A stretch of 22,557 nucleotides of DNA from Syntrophaceae bacterium PtaB.Bin038 (GCA_002067855.1 MVQS01000423.1:1-22557); one strand, 5' to 3'; positions 6,941 to 13,789 are shown, numbered from the stretch's first letter. Notes: generated by a model from the sequence alone, not told the origin. Numbers and translations are program-made.

Positions 6941-8638
6941 CTACCGGTCGATCGTGGCCTCGGCGACATCGAGGTGGGCGTCGATCTCGATGCGCCGGTG
7001 CGCGGCGTCGGGGCCTGCGTCCCCGGCCCTCGGGGCGAAGTAGAAGACCTGCACGACCTTCAGATCGGCCTGCTGTTCGCCCTCCCCGTGTTCCCTGTAT
7101 CCCCAGGCCCATCCGTCCAGGCGGTATCGCCCCGGGTCGGCGAGCTGCCGCTGCGCCTCCCGGTATGCGGTGTCGAAGGGCTTGACCCGGGCGATCTTCC
7201 TCACCCCCGCGATCTCCCGCCACGTCTTTGCCGCCCGGGCGACCGACCCGTCGTTGTTCAGGACGACCCGGATGAGGCCGCCGTCGCCGAGGACGGGGAC
7301 GCTCCTGCCGTCCAGGTCGATCTGGCGCCTGAAGAGGAGGATCACGCCCTTCTGGCTCCGGGCCACCTCGTAGGTGCGGTTGACGACCGGAACCGACTCG
7401 AGCACCATGCGGATCCCCTCCGGCTTGCCGTCGGGTTCGGCGAGTCCCATCTCCCGGAGGAAGCGGTCGGCCCGCTCGAGGTATTCATCCTCCCGCAGCG
7501 GCCGATCGGCCCTTTCGAACCGCGTCCGCCCGATCAGGTGCACCGCGCCGCTTTCCGGCCGGACCCGCACGACAAGACCCGTGGCCCCCTCCAGGTCCCT
7601 CGAGAGAAGCGATCCGCCGAGCGTCTCATAGGAGAGCGGCTTCAGCGCGGGCGGCAGCGGCATGGGCCTGAGGCTGTAGATGGGAGCCCACTGGGGAAGA
7701 CCGGATTCGTCGGGCCGTTCGGCCGGGCGCGTCGAACGGAAGGCGGCGGGGTACTGGGCATGGTAGTGAGAGGTCACGAAGGGGCCGGGAGAGAGTACGA
7801 ACTCCTCGTCGAAAAGGGCCGTCCGCTCCACGTCGGCGCCCCCCCGGGTGATGCACAGGGGAACCGTGCCCTCGCGCCCTCTCCTGAACCCCTCGATGAA
7901 GGCGTCGGCGACCCCGTAACCGTTCGAGGCCCGGTCATAGAGCTCCCAGACCCTGCGGGCATCGTCGGGGTGGCAGAAGGCGGCCGTCGAAAAGCCGCAG
8001 ACCATCCGGAGGCCCGGCCCGAGGATGAAGCCCCAGCGCTCGTAGGCGTTTCTCGCGAGGACCGTGTCCTGGGTGCCGTCGAACCCCTCGGGGCAGCCGA
8101 ACTCCGGCGCGGGGGCGGGACACTGCCGGGGCCCGTGGGCCAGGACATTCGAGGCGCACTGCCAGAAGTACCGCATGCCGTCCCCGATGCCCGTGCCGTT
8201 GCCGAGGATCATCCGGAACGGGTCCACCGCGTGGGTTTCCGAGGCGCTCTGGGCGCATTTCACCGGGTCCCGCCCGTTGGGCATGGCAAGCCACGTCTCC
8301 GGCGTGCCGCAGGTGGCGCTGAAGAACAGGTGCGCCGTGTCGACGCCGCTGTAGCGGTCCGTGTCCCGCCCGGCGGGATCGACCGCCGGATCGTGAAAGA
8401 ACGGCTCGGCGTAGCACAGGCCCTCGTGCACCAGGGCCTTCGACGCCGGCGGAAAGGGGGCGCGGTGGATGAATTCCGAGGCCGTCTCCCGCGGAACGCC
8501 GGGCGCACCGGGGGCCGCCCGGACCGTGAATCCCGGGGGGCCGGGGAGGGCCTGCTTCTGCAGGGAATGGCAGGACGCGAGGGCCGCGGCCGCCAGGAGG
8601 GCCACGACCCCGAGGGCGCATCGCATCGTCATACGCAT
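6941..8638 (-). CDS. Large cysteine-rich lipoprotein of unknown function
   Basis: This 565-residue protein begins with a lipoprotein signal: basic start, hydrophobic core (ALGVVALLAAAALA) and lipobox LASC at about residue 23, so it should be exported and lipid-anchored. The mature protein has two parts. The first (~50-300) is rich in paired cysteines and short Gly/His motifs (FFSATCGTPETW, FWQCASNVLAHGPRQCP, VCGFSTAAFCHPDD). The second (~340-565) is beta-rich (GLVVRVRPESG, GVILLFRRQIDLDGR, IRVVLNNDGSV) and reads like a PepSY-like or propeptide-like module. The purine signal before ATG 8638 is poor, and nearby ATGs at 8629 and 8623 are alternatives. I do not recognise the family. It lies 24 nt after a small helical gene and upstream of the hydrolase, as if in one operon. 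Confidence 0.8.
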   Translation of the reverse strand: MRMTMRCALGVVALLAAAALASCHSLQKQALPGPPGFTVRAAPGAPGVPRETASEFIHRAPFPPASKALVHEGLCYAEPFFHDPAVDPAGRDTDRYSGVDTAHLFFSATCGTPETWLAMPNGRDPVKCAQSASETHAVDPFRMILGNGTGIGDGMRYFWQCASNVLAHGPRQCPAPAPEFGCPEGFDGTQDTVLARNAYERWGFILGPGLRMVCGFSTAAFCHPDDARRVWELYDRASNGYGVADAFIEGFRRGREGTVPLCITRGGADVERTALFDEEFVLSPGPFVTSHYHAQYPAAFRSTRPAERPDESGLPQWAPIYSLRPMPLPPALKPLSYETLGGSLLSRDLEGATGLVVRVRPESGAVHLIGRTRFERADRPLREDEYLERADRFLREMGLAEPDGKPEGIRMVLESVPVVNRTYEVARSQKGVILLFRRQIDLDGRSVPVLGDGGLIRVVLNNDGSVARAAKTWREIAGVRKIARVKPFDTAYREAQRQLADPGRYRLDGWAWGYREHGEGEQQADLKVVQVFYFAPRAGDAGPDAAHRRIEIDAHLDVAEATIDR

Positions 8639-8662
8639 GGTTCGAGGGGGATCGGGTCGGGC

Positions 8663-8839
8663 TTATTTTTTCTTTTCGATGGTTTTCGACTTGATCTTCT
8701 TGATCTCCTCCAGGAGCTCCGCCTTCTTCACGATGCCCTTTCGGTCCAGGAGGTTCACGAGGGCCTCCGACAGGACCACTTCGTAGACCATCATCTCCTT
8801 GATGTCCTCGAACTGCTCCGGGTCCAGCTGCTTGCTCAT
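8663..8839 (-). CDS. Small helical protein of unknown function
   Basis: This 58-residue protein starts at the ATG at 8839, which has GAGGAG 6 nt upstream; in-frame ATGs at 8860 and 8845 have no such site. The chain is one continuous charged helical region: DPEQFEDIKEMMVYEVV, then LSEALVNLLDRKGIVKKAEL and a lysine-rich tail. The LLDRKGI(V)KKAELLEE segment looks like a helix-turn-helix hairpin motif seen in short conserved proteins of deltaproteobacteria, though I cannot name the family. It is cytosolic, with no cysteines. It sits between the DUF1846 gene (84 nt) and the lipoprotein (24 nt), on the same strand. Confidence 0.75.
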   Translation of the reverse strand: MSKQLDPEQFEDIKEMMVYEVVLSEALVNLLDRKGIVKKAELLEEIKKIKSKTIEKKK

Positions 8840-8923
8840 GGGCATCTCCTCTCCAGTCATCGATGGGGCCCCGCCTCGGCGGACGCCACGTGGACGTAGC
8901 CTACACCGGGGCCCACCGGGATT

Positions 8924-10447
8924 TCAAGCGATGAAAAGGTCCTTCGTGGAAAAGTTCGGGTCGCTCGTCAGGTTGACGCCGAGCCGGCGAAGGCCCGCCT
9001 CGTCCCCGGGTGTGGGGATGTGGGTCATGTGCACCTCGCAGTTCCGCAGATCCTTGAGCTTTTCGAGGGCGAGCTGCGCGGCGGGGTTGGTCGTGGAGCT
9101 GATGGACAGGGCGATGAGCGTCTCCTCGAGGTCGAGGCTCACGCTCTTCTCGTTGAGAATCCGCGTCTTGAGGTTCCGGACGGATTCGGTGATGGACTCG
9201 GGCAGCAGCTTGATCATGCCCGGGATGCCCGCGAGGTGCTTGATGGCGTGGATCACCACGCTGGAGGCCGCGTGCAGCAGCGGCGAGTTGTTGCCCGTCA
9301 CGATGGTGCCGTTCTTCAGCTCGATCGCCGCCCCGCAGAAGATGCCCTCGTCGCCCTTGTCCTGGGCCTGGGCCTCGCGGGCCGCACGGCGGGCCGGCTC
9401 GACGACCCCGCGGGCCTCCGGCGAGAGGTGGAAGTCCTTGAGGAACAGCTCGGCGCGCTGCACCGTCTCGCGGTCGGCAAACCCCATGGCGTACTCGCAC
9501 CGGTACCGGAAGTAGCGCCGGATGAGTTCCTGCCGGGCCGCCTCCTTCGTCACCTCGTCGTCGACGATGGCGAAACCCGCGCGGTTGACGCCCATGTCCG
9601 TGGGCGAACGGTATAAGGAATCGCCCCCCGTGATCCGCTCCAGGATGCGCTTGAGCAGCGGGAAGGCGTCGACGTCGCGGTTGTAGTTCACCGCGATCTT
9701 CCCGTAGGCCTCCAGGTGGAAGGGGTCGATGATGTTGAAGTCCCGGATGTCGGCCGTGGCGGCCTCGTAGGCCACGTTGACGGGGTGCTTGAGCGGGAGG
9801 TTCCAGATCGGGAAGGTCTCGAACTTGGCGTAGCCCGAGTGGATGCCCCGGCGGTAGTCGTGGTAGAGCTGGGAGAGGCAGGTGGCGAGCTTGCCGCTGC
9901 CGGGCCCCGGCCCCGTGACGACCACGAGGGGCTTGGCCGACTCGATGTAGTCGTTGGCCCCGTAGCCCTCGTCGCTCACGATGAGGTCCACATCGGTGGG
10001 GTAGCCCTTCGTGTAGCGGTGCGTGTAGACACGGACGTCGCGCCGCTCGAGCTTGTTCTTGAACTGCCGGGCCGCGGGCTGGTTCTCGAAGCGGGTGATC
10101 ACGACGCCCAGGACGCTGATGCCCCGGTTGCGGAGGTCGTCGATGAGTTTCAGGGCGTCGGCGTCGTAGGTGATGCCGAAATCCGCCCGTATCTTCTTGC
10201 GCTCGATGTCGCCGGCGTAGATGCAGAGCAGCAAATCCACCTTGTCCCTGAGGTGCTGCAGGAGCCGGAGCTTGACGTTGGGGTCGTAGCCGGGCAGGAC
10301 GCGTGCGGCGTGGTAGTCGTACAGGAGCTTCCCCCCGAACTCCAGGTAGAGCCGGTTGCTGGTTCTCGCGACCCGCTCAAGGATCTCCGAGGACTGCTCC
10401 TCGATGTACCTCTCGTTGTCGAACCCCACCTTCCCGTTCACGTTCAT
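8924..10447 (-). CDS. DUF1846 family protein
   Basis: This 507-residue protein matches the long, well-conserved DUF1846 (UPF0371) family in length and in its order of motifs. The N-terminus is KVGFDNERYIEEQS, followed by RLYLEFGGKLLYDYHAARVLPG and LLLCIYAGDIERKK. A phosphate-loop-like GPGPGSGK stands at residues 179-186, followed by LATCLSQLYHDY. The region NRAGFAIVDDE and the C-terminal NNSPLLHAASSVVIHAIKHLA are also typical. ATG 10447 has GGGAGG about 5 nt upstream. The family fold suggests nucleotide binding and possible enzyme activity, but no reaction is established. No signal or membrane segment is seen. It is the first gene of the minus-strand run and has a candidate promoter upstream. 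Confidence 0.92.
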   Translation of the reverse strand: MNVNGKVGFDNERYIEEQSSEILERVARTSNRLYLEFGGKLLYDYHAARVLPGYDPNVKLRLLQHLRDKVDLLLCIYAGDIERKKIRADFGITYDADALKLIDDLRNRGISVLGVVITRFENQPAARQFKNKLERRDVRVYTHRYTKGYPTDVDLIVSDEGYGANDYIESAKPLVVVTGPGPGSGKLATCLSQLYHDYRRGIHSGYAKFETFPIWNLPLKHPVNVAYEAATADIRDFNIIDPFHLEAYGKIAVNYNRDVDAFPLLKRILERITGGDSLYRSPTDMGVNRAGFAIVDDEVTKEAARQELIRRYFRYRCEYAMGFADRETVQRAELFLKDFHLSPEARGVVEPARRAAREAQAQDKGDEGIFCGAAIELKNGTIVTGNNSPLLHAASSVVIHAIKHLAGIPGMIKLLPESITESVRNLKTRILNEKSVSLDLEETLIALSISSTTNPAAQLALEKLKDLRNCEVHMTHIPTPGDEAGLRRLGVNLTSDPNFSTKDLFIA

Positions 10448-10492
10448 CGCCCCTCCCTCGGGGTACCATAATCGTAACGCTCCCGGGGGTGC

Positions 10493-10521
10493 ACGTTAGC
10501 GGGTTTCTCCCGGTTTGTAAA
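10493..10521 (-). promoter_or_regulatory. Candidate sigma-70 promoter for the DUF1846 run
   Basis: On the minus strand, TTTACA (10521-10516) and TAACGT (10498-10493) are separated by 17 nt. The -35 matches 5 of 6 consensus bases, the -10 only 3 of 6. It lies about 45 nt before the DUF1846 ATG. Confidence 0.35.
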
Positions 10522-10606
10522 GCCCTTTGCCGGCGCCCGGGCGGGCGCGTCACGCCGGCCCCTGCCGGCGGCGGGGGAGGGGTTCCCGGCCGGCGGAACT
10601 TTCCCC

Positions 10607-10635
10607 TTGACTTGCCGTCGGGGAGCCGGTAGATG
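10607..10635 (+). promoter_or_regulatory. Candidate sigma-70 promoter for the collagen-like gene
   Basis: TTGACT (10607-10612) and TAGATG (10630-10635) are separated by 17 nt on the plus strand. The -35 is near consensus; the -10 is weak. It would give a leader of about 190 nt before the ATG at 10834. Confidence 0.4.
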
Positions 10636-10833
10636 TGAAAGCGGATCAGCCCCGGTCCGACCGATTCCGTTTCCCCGTGATGTGCGCCGCGGAAGTGTTT
10701 CCTGCCGGGGCAAAACCCGCCGAGGGTTCGTCGCTTTTCTGTCAACGCCGATTCTTTTGAGGTTGCCGGGCATCCCCGGGGTTTCCCCGGCCCGATGCCG
10801 AGGCGATCCGTGCCGGAAGGAGGAGGGGAGCCC

Positions 10834-11433
10834 ATGAAGAAGACGGTTGTGACGATCGCCGGAATCCTGTTTTCCGTTTCCCTGGTCGCCTATGCGGCGG
10901 CAAGCGGGAGCGGCTACCAGAACCCGTTTCACTACTGGCTGAATTGGTTCAAGGTCATCCCGGGTCCTCCCGGGCCCCCCGGCCCCCCGGGGCCTCCCGG
11001 GCCGCAGGGTGAGCAAGGGCCTCCCGGGCCGCAGGGTGAGCAGGGGCCGATAGGGCCGGCCGGACCCCAGGGACCGGCAGGGACGGCAGCCGGGATCCAG
11101 AGGGTGGTGTACGCAACGGTGGACGCCGACGGAAAGGTTTTGCGACAGAGCACACCTGGCATTCAGGAGCCTGTCGTGCCGTCGTCATCTACCTGCACCT
11201 TTGGCAGCACATCCATCCCATGCGCGTCCTACGGGATTTATTTCAGCCAGGAGTTCGCCGATACCCCCGTGTGCACGGCGACGGTGTATGGTCAACAATC
11301 CTTTGCCGGAGCCCCGGTGAGCATCGTCATCGAGAGCGTCGACAAGGCCAGCCTGTTCGTCAAGACCGGGATCAACAGACCGGGTCTTACATCGGGTGGG
11401 GAAGTAGCCTTTTCCCTGATCTGCGTTCAGTGA
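10834..11433 (+). CDS. Secreted collagen-like protein
   Basis: This 199-residue protein starts at ATG 10834 after a strong purine run (GGAAGGAGGAGGGGAG). Residues 1-~22 form a signal peptide (MKK, hydrophobic core, AYA-type cleavage). A short aromatic linker (FHYWLNWFKV) leads into an uninterrupted Gly-x-y tract of 14 triplets, residues 44-85, dominated by GPP, GPQ and GEQ. That is a collagen triple-helix sequence. Residues ~90-199 form a beta-rich head with four cysteines (STCTFGSTSIPC, TPVCTATV, SLICVQ), probably a trimeric knob as in other bacterial collagen-like or fibre proteins. It is probably displayed or secreted. No sortase motif or anchor is seen. The neighbouring genes do not suggest a secretion partner. 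The DNA of the triplet tract carries a near-exact 27-bp duplication. Confidence 0.85.
   Translation: MKKTVVTIAGILFSVSLVAYAAASGSGYQNPFHYWLNWFKVIPGPPGPPGPPGPPGPQGEQGPPGPQGEQGPIGPAGPQGPAGTAAGIQRVVYATVDADGKVLRQSTPGIQEPVVPSSSTCTFGSTSIPCASYGIYFSQEFADTPVCTATVYGQQSFAGAPVSIVIESVDKASLFVKTGINRPGLTSGGEVAFSLICVQ
10990..11043 (+). repeat. 27-bp tandem duplication inside the collagen tract
   Basis: Units 10990-11016 and 11017-11043 are identical except for the last base. Each encodes three Gly-x-y triplets (GPP GPQ GEQ, nine residues). Being a multiple of 9 nt, gain or loss keeps the collagen register. Confidence 0.85.
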
Positions 11434-11612
11434 AAGAAGGCAAAGAGACCTTGAATCGGGGCGGCATCATCGCCGTTTGACGCGCTCGGGCTAAAAAAGG
11501 GGCCGGCCAGCACGGATCGACCCCAGGACGATTTCGACGGGGAGGATGACTGCTGCCGGGCGCTAGATGCCCGAGTCTGTTCGTCCCCTGGCGTACAGCC
11601 GAAGAGGCGAAC

Positions 11613-12026
11613 ATGAAGCCCTGCCGTGAATGCCGACGGGAAGTCTCGGAGCAGGCTTACTCCTGCCCGCACTGCGGGGCCCCCCGGCCGGCGAAACAGA
11701 AATGGGACGGCTGGGGCTTCGAGTACAAGACCGAGGCCCGGTTCCTCGGCCTTCCCCTGCTTCACATCTCCTTCAAATACCGCCCCAACCGGGTCCCCGT
11801 CGTGGCCAAAGGAGTCGTCGCCATCGGGCAGTTCGGCTGCGGGATCTTCACCGTTTCGCAATTCGGCGTCGGGATCGTGAGCGTCAGCCAGTTCACGATC
11901 GCCGGTTTCGCGCTGGCCCAGTTCGCCTTTGCCTGGAGGCTCGTCGCCCAGATCGGCGTCTACATCGACGAGGGCCGCGGCCAGCTCGTCTGGAGCCTGC
12001 AGGAGATCCTCAAGCTGCTTCCATGA
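11613..12026 (+). CDS. Zinc-ribbon protein with exact ten-residue QF repeats
   Basis: This 137-residue protein starts at the ATG at 11613, with AAGAGG 5 nt upstream. A zinc ribbon is at the N-terminus: Cys4-x2-Cys7-x10-Cys18-x2-Cys21 (KPCREC ... SCPHCG). After an LGLPLLHISF strand comes a strictly periodic region, IGQF at 71, VSQF at 81, VSQF at 91, LAQF at 101 and VAQI at 111, i.e. five ten-residue units. The intervening residues are small or hydrophobic (GCGIFT, GVGIVS, TIAGFA). Similar zinc-ribbon proteins with Gly-Ile repeats in place of QF are common in bacteria and have no known role. The repeat could be a small beta-solenoid or a membrane-embedded strand stack; the sequence does not decide. 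It stands alone between the collagen-like gene and a minus-strand pair. Confidence 0.8.
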   Translation: MKPCRECRREVSEQAYSCPHCGAPRPAKQKWDGWGFEYKTEARFLGLPLLHISFKYRPNRVPVVAKGVVAIGQFGCGIFTVSQFGVGIVSVSQFTIAGFALAQFAFAWRLVAQIGVYIDEGRGQLVWSLQEILKLLP

Positions 12027-12031
12027 CGATC

Positions 12032-12060
12032 AAAAAAAAGGCAGAGCCCCCGGCTCTGCC
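12032..12060 (-). terminator. Rho-independent terminator (minus strand)
   Basis: A perfect 9-bp stem, GGCAGAGCC (12040-12048) with GGCTCTGCC (12052-12060), has a 3-nt loop. It is followed on the minus strand by eight Ts (A-tract 12032-12039). It ends the small Cys-protein/STAS unit and lies 6 nt beyond the zinc-ribbon gene's stop, so it may terminate both ways. Confidence 0.85.
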
Positions 12061-12117
12061 TGTCCCTTCCTTCTCTGCGAAAGCGGCTCGCGCCTCCGGG
12101 CCCGGACTCCCCGCAAC

Positions 12118-12336
12118 CTACCGAGCCAGCTCCGAGAAGACTTCCTTCGACACCCCGTTGTCGGCGGCGTGAGCGATTTCCTGCTTCTCCTTCGCCCATT
12201 GGACGGGCACATTGCACCCCGGGCAGTACCCGGAGTAATACTTCGCCATTTCCTCGTCGGTGCCGTAAACCGCCACGCCCTCTCGGGGGCATCCCGGTCT
12301 GTGACGGGCGATGTCGATCCATTTCTTCATCTTCAT
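12118..12336 (-). CDS. Small Cys-containing protein of unknown function
   Basis: This 72-residue protein starts at the ATG at 12336 or, equally well, at the in-frame ATG 6 nt on; AGGGAAG lies upstream at a somewhat long distance. It contains a CPGC pair (GYCPGCNVPVQW) and one earlier cysteine in RPGCPREG. That leaves half a zinc knuckle plus one extra thiol, so metal binding is possible but unproven. The rest is polar, and the C-terminus (HAADNGVSKEVFSEL) is helical. No signal peptide is seen. It lies 61 nt after the STAS gene on the same strand and ends before a strong terminator, so both probably form one transcript. Confidence 0.65.
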   Translation of the reverse strand: MKMKKWIDIARHRPGCPREGVAVYGTDEEMAKYYSGYCPGCNVPVQWAKEKQEIAHAADNGVSKEVFSELAR

Positions 12337-12397
12337 GGCGTGCGCTTCCCTGAGTGGGCCGCCTCTGCGCGGCTCTCGGCGATGACGGCGCGGAAGG

Positions 12398-12718
12398 TCA
12401 GCAGGGCCACCCTGTCTGGCTGATGGTGAGACGCCCGTCGATTCGCAGGAGCTGAAAGATCTTCTTCAGTTCGCGGGATGCGTTTTCGATGATCAGCTCT
12501 CCCCTGCTCCTGCACAGCTGATTGTAGAGCAGGAGGATCGTGTGGAGCCCAAACGGGTCGATCGTCCTGACCCGGGCAAGGTCGAGGACAAGCGCTTCCA
12601 CCTCGTGCCGTGCATACGCCTGGACCTGCCTGTGCATGGACTCCGCCTCCTTGGCCAGCAGGTCCCCTTCCGGCGCGAGGTAGATGACTTTCCTGCTCTC
12701 GTCGCAACAGATCAGCAT
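12398..12718 (-). CDS. STAS-domain protein, lacks the phospho-acceptor serine
   Basis: This 106-residue single-domain protein resembles anti-sigma-factor antagonists. The start at 12718 is chosen because GGAAG lies exactly 6 nt upstream and the length then fits a stand-alone STAS domain. A longer frame back to a TTG at 12892 adds 58 residues that do not look like protein. Expected elements are present: strand VIYLAPEGDLL, helix to RHEV, strand EALVLDLARV, then TIDPFGLHTILLLYNQL and strand GELIIENAS, ending in LKKIFQLLRIDGRLTI. The active-site turn normally reads D-[ST]-S-G-L; here it is Asp54-Pro-Phe-Gly57-Leu, with no Ser or Thr to phosphorylate. A constitutively active or sensor-type partner-binding role is possible. 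No kinase or sigma factor lies nearby. Confidence 0.75.
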   Translation of the reverse strand: MLICCDESRKVIYLAPEGDLLAKEAESMHRQVQAYARHEVEALVLDLARVRTIDPFGLHTILLLYNQLCRSRGELIIENASRELKKIFQLLRIDGRLTISQTGWPC

Positions 12719-12926
12719 GGCGCACTTCCGGTACAGGCTTGCTTCAAGCAGACCGATTGCATACAAAACAACTTGCGTGCCAGATTCGTAACTCGTTGAA
12801 AAGTATTTGAATTCAAGAATTTGGAGGAATCGGTGCCCGGGGTAACTGTAAGCCCAGGCGACAGCGAGACCGAAAGAATCCGGCAATGTCAAGGCATGTA
12901 TTTGAAATTATAAGGTTTTACTTGAA

Positions 12927-12959
12927 TCGGGAAATTCGTAAACGATCCCGACGTTTTTT
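12927..12959 (+). terminator. Orphan terminator-like hairpin
   Basis: TCGGGA (12927-12932) and TCCCGA (12946-12951) pair around a 13-nt loop, followed by CGTTTTTT. No plus-strand gene precedes it for 900 nt. It is either chance, a relic, or the end of an unseen small transcript. Confidence 0.3.
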
Positions 12960-13305
12960 GCTTCGGCGCTGGAAAATTCGGGATTCGCGGATACGAAAAA
13001 AGTATTACACAGGGGGCAAAGGCTTGTTAGTTGTAACGTAGGAGGGAAGATTTCCCTGCCGGACCTGCCTTGTCCGATCGTTCCGACTAGGCGGACTGCA
13101 ATCAAGGCGGTTCCAGTCTCCAGGCACCCGGCCGCATGCGTTCCGCCGGTGCCTTGACGCGGACATGCCCGTTCCCTGCGTTTTTCCCTTGGTATTGTCC
13201 CGATCGAGGGCTTTCCGGCTGCATCAGCCCCCGTCCTATCCTTTCGTCAGACAACCGCTTCGTCGCTTGGGCCCGTCATTCCTACCCGAGATTCAGACTG
13301 CCGCC

Positions 13306-13335
13306 GATTTCATGAAATCAAAAGAAGGCTATATT
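13306..13335 (+). promoter_or_regulatory. Palindrome plus weak promoter before the microprotein genes
   Basis: A perfect 14-bp palindrome, GATTTCATGAAATC (13306-13319), is followed 10 nt later by TATATT (13330-13335), a good -10. A -35 at 17 nt spacing would be ATTTCA (13307-13312), inside the palindrome and only 3 of 6 consensus. The transcript would start about 20 nt before the first microprotein ATG. The palindrome could be an operator covering the -35. Confidence 0.4.
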
Positions 13336-13361
13336 GAGGTCGACGAAAGGGAACAAGGGCC

Positions 13362-13490
13362 ATGATGATCGGGACAGAGAAAACCGGAAAAAACCGGGCA
13401 TACACCGACCCCCGGGTCATCGTGCCGGGCGAGAGAATCGAGCGGGTCTGGGAGGACCCCCTCCTGAATCCCCGGCAGACATACCGGTGA
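13362..13490 (+). CDS. Microprotein 1 (42 aa), divergent member of the tandem set
   Basis: I do not recognise this protein. It starts ATG-ATG (13362/13365) after AAGGGAACAAGGG, so either ATG can serve. It is basic at the N-terminus (TEKTGKNR). It carries two Asp-Pro segments rather than one: AYTDPRVIVPG at about residues 14-24 and RVWEDPLLNPRQ further on. The second keeps the Trp-x-Asp-Pro-hydrophobic core seen in the three downstream microproteins, without Met. There are no cysteines, signal peptide or membrane helix. The stop is 36 nt before microprotein 2. It is the least certain of the four because the core is divergent, but its position, strand, binding site and shared motif support it. 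Confidence 0.5.
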   Translation: MMIGTEKTGKNRAYTDPRVIVPGERIERVWEDPLLNPRQTYR

Positions 13491-13526
13491 TCCCAGGGTC
13501 TGAAAACACACTAAGGAGATCCGACG

Positions 13527-13619
13527 ATGAAAGAAAAAGCCAAGAACGTGAAGACCGACAAGAAGTACTGGACCGACCCGATGAGCTTCCCCGTGTACAC
13601 GCCGACGCGAGTCCGGTAG
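13527..13619 (+). CDS. Microprotein 2 (30 aa) with W-x-DPM core
   Basis: This unknown 30-residue protein starts at ATG 13527 with an excellent AAGGAGAT six nt upstream. The N-terminal half is lysine-rich (MKEKAKNVKTDKK). It is followed by the shared core YWTDPMSFPVYTP and a short basic end (TRVR). The core differs from that of microprotein 4 by one silent change (Pro CCG/CCC) and conservative swaps (Ser/Cys, Phe/Tyr, Tyr/Phe), which is how a selected protein segment drifts. There is no cysteine in this copy, signal or membrane helix. The tail ends 15 nt before the next ATG. A nucleic-acid or membrane-surface binder or a precursor peptide are possible; nothing decides. Confidence 0.7.
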   Translation: MKEKAKNVKTDKKYWTDPMSFPVYTPTRVR

Positions 13620-13634
13620 GCAGGAACGACGACC

Positions 13635-13763
13635 ATGTCGAGGCGCGGTTCGGACATGAGGCAGACCAAAAAAAGCGAAAAGGGGATCAAGGCATACAGG
13701 CGGGGCGGCATCTGGTACGACCCCATGTGCTTCCCGTCCTTTGAGAGGAAACCCGAGCGATAG
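13635..13763 (+). CDS. Microprotein 3 (42 aa) with W-x-DPM-C core
   Basis: This unknown 42-residue protein starts at ATG 13635 with AGGA nine nt upstream; an in-frame ATG at 13656 would give 35 residues and still keep all conserved parts. The first two thirds are very basic (MRQTKKSEKGIKAYRRGG). The core is IWYDPMCFPSFERK, with Trp, Asp-Pro-Met, Cys, Phe and Pro in the same places as in microproteins 2 and 4. One cysteine follows the Met directly. The gene lies 15 nt after microprotein 2 and 26 nt before microprotein 4, so all are likely on one transcript. No family is recognised. Confidence 0.65.
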   Translation: MSRRGSDMRQTKKSEKGIKAYRRGGIWYDPMCFPSFERKPER

Positions 13764-13789
13764 AAAACGGCCATTCAGGAGGCAGCGAA

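Larger units (their letters stand above)
10448..10833. other. Divergent spacer between DUF1846 and collagen-like genes
   Basis: This 386-nt gene-free stretch has one promoter candidate per strand, described separately. Its centre (about 10530-10595) is extremely GC-rich, with repeated CCGGCG/CGCCGG runs that can form several alternative hairpins. The 200 nt before the collagen-like gene form a long, plainer leader. No coding frame here has credible start signals. Confidence 0.5.
12719..13361. other. Long gene-free, AT-richer stretch
   Basis: These 643 nt hold no frame with credible start signals, and base composition around 12740-13040 is clearly more AT-rich than the neighbours. It contains a TATAAT on the minus strand (12912-12907) that might drive the STAS gene but has a poor -35. 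It also holds a plus-strand stem TCGGGA/TCCCGA (12927-12951) followed by CG and six Ts, and a hairpin, GGCACCCGGC (13123-13132) with GCCGGTGCC (13145-13153). A candidate operator for the microprotein genes is at its right end. Confidence 0.5.

Noticed and set aside
6905..8899. Very long plus-strand open frame (664 codons)
   Set aside because: It lies antisense to the lipoprotein and hydrolase genes, is Pro/Gly/Arg/Asp-rich with no recognisable domain, and has no ribosome binding site. It is a high-GC shadow frame.
12719..12892. N-terminal extension of the STAS gene to a TTG
   Set aside because: It has no ribosome binding site, its composition is unlike protein, and the internal ATG has a well-spaced GGAAG.
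12908..13105. 65-codon minus-strand open frame in the gene-free stretch
   Set aside because: No start signal, no motif, and it crosses the terminator-like stem.
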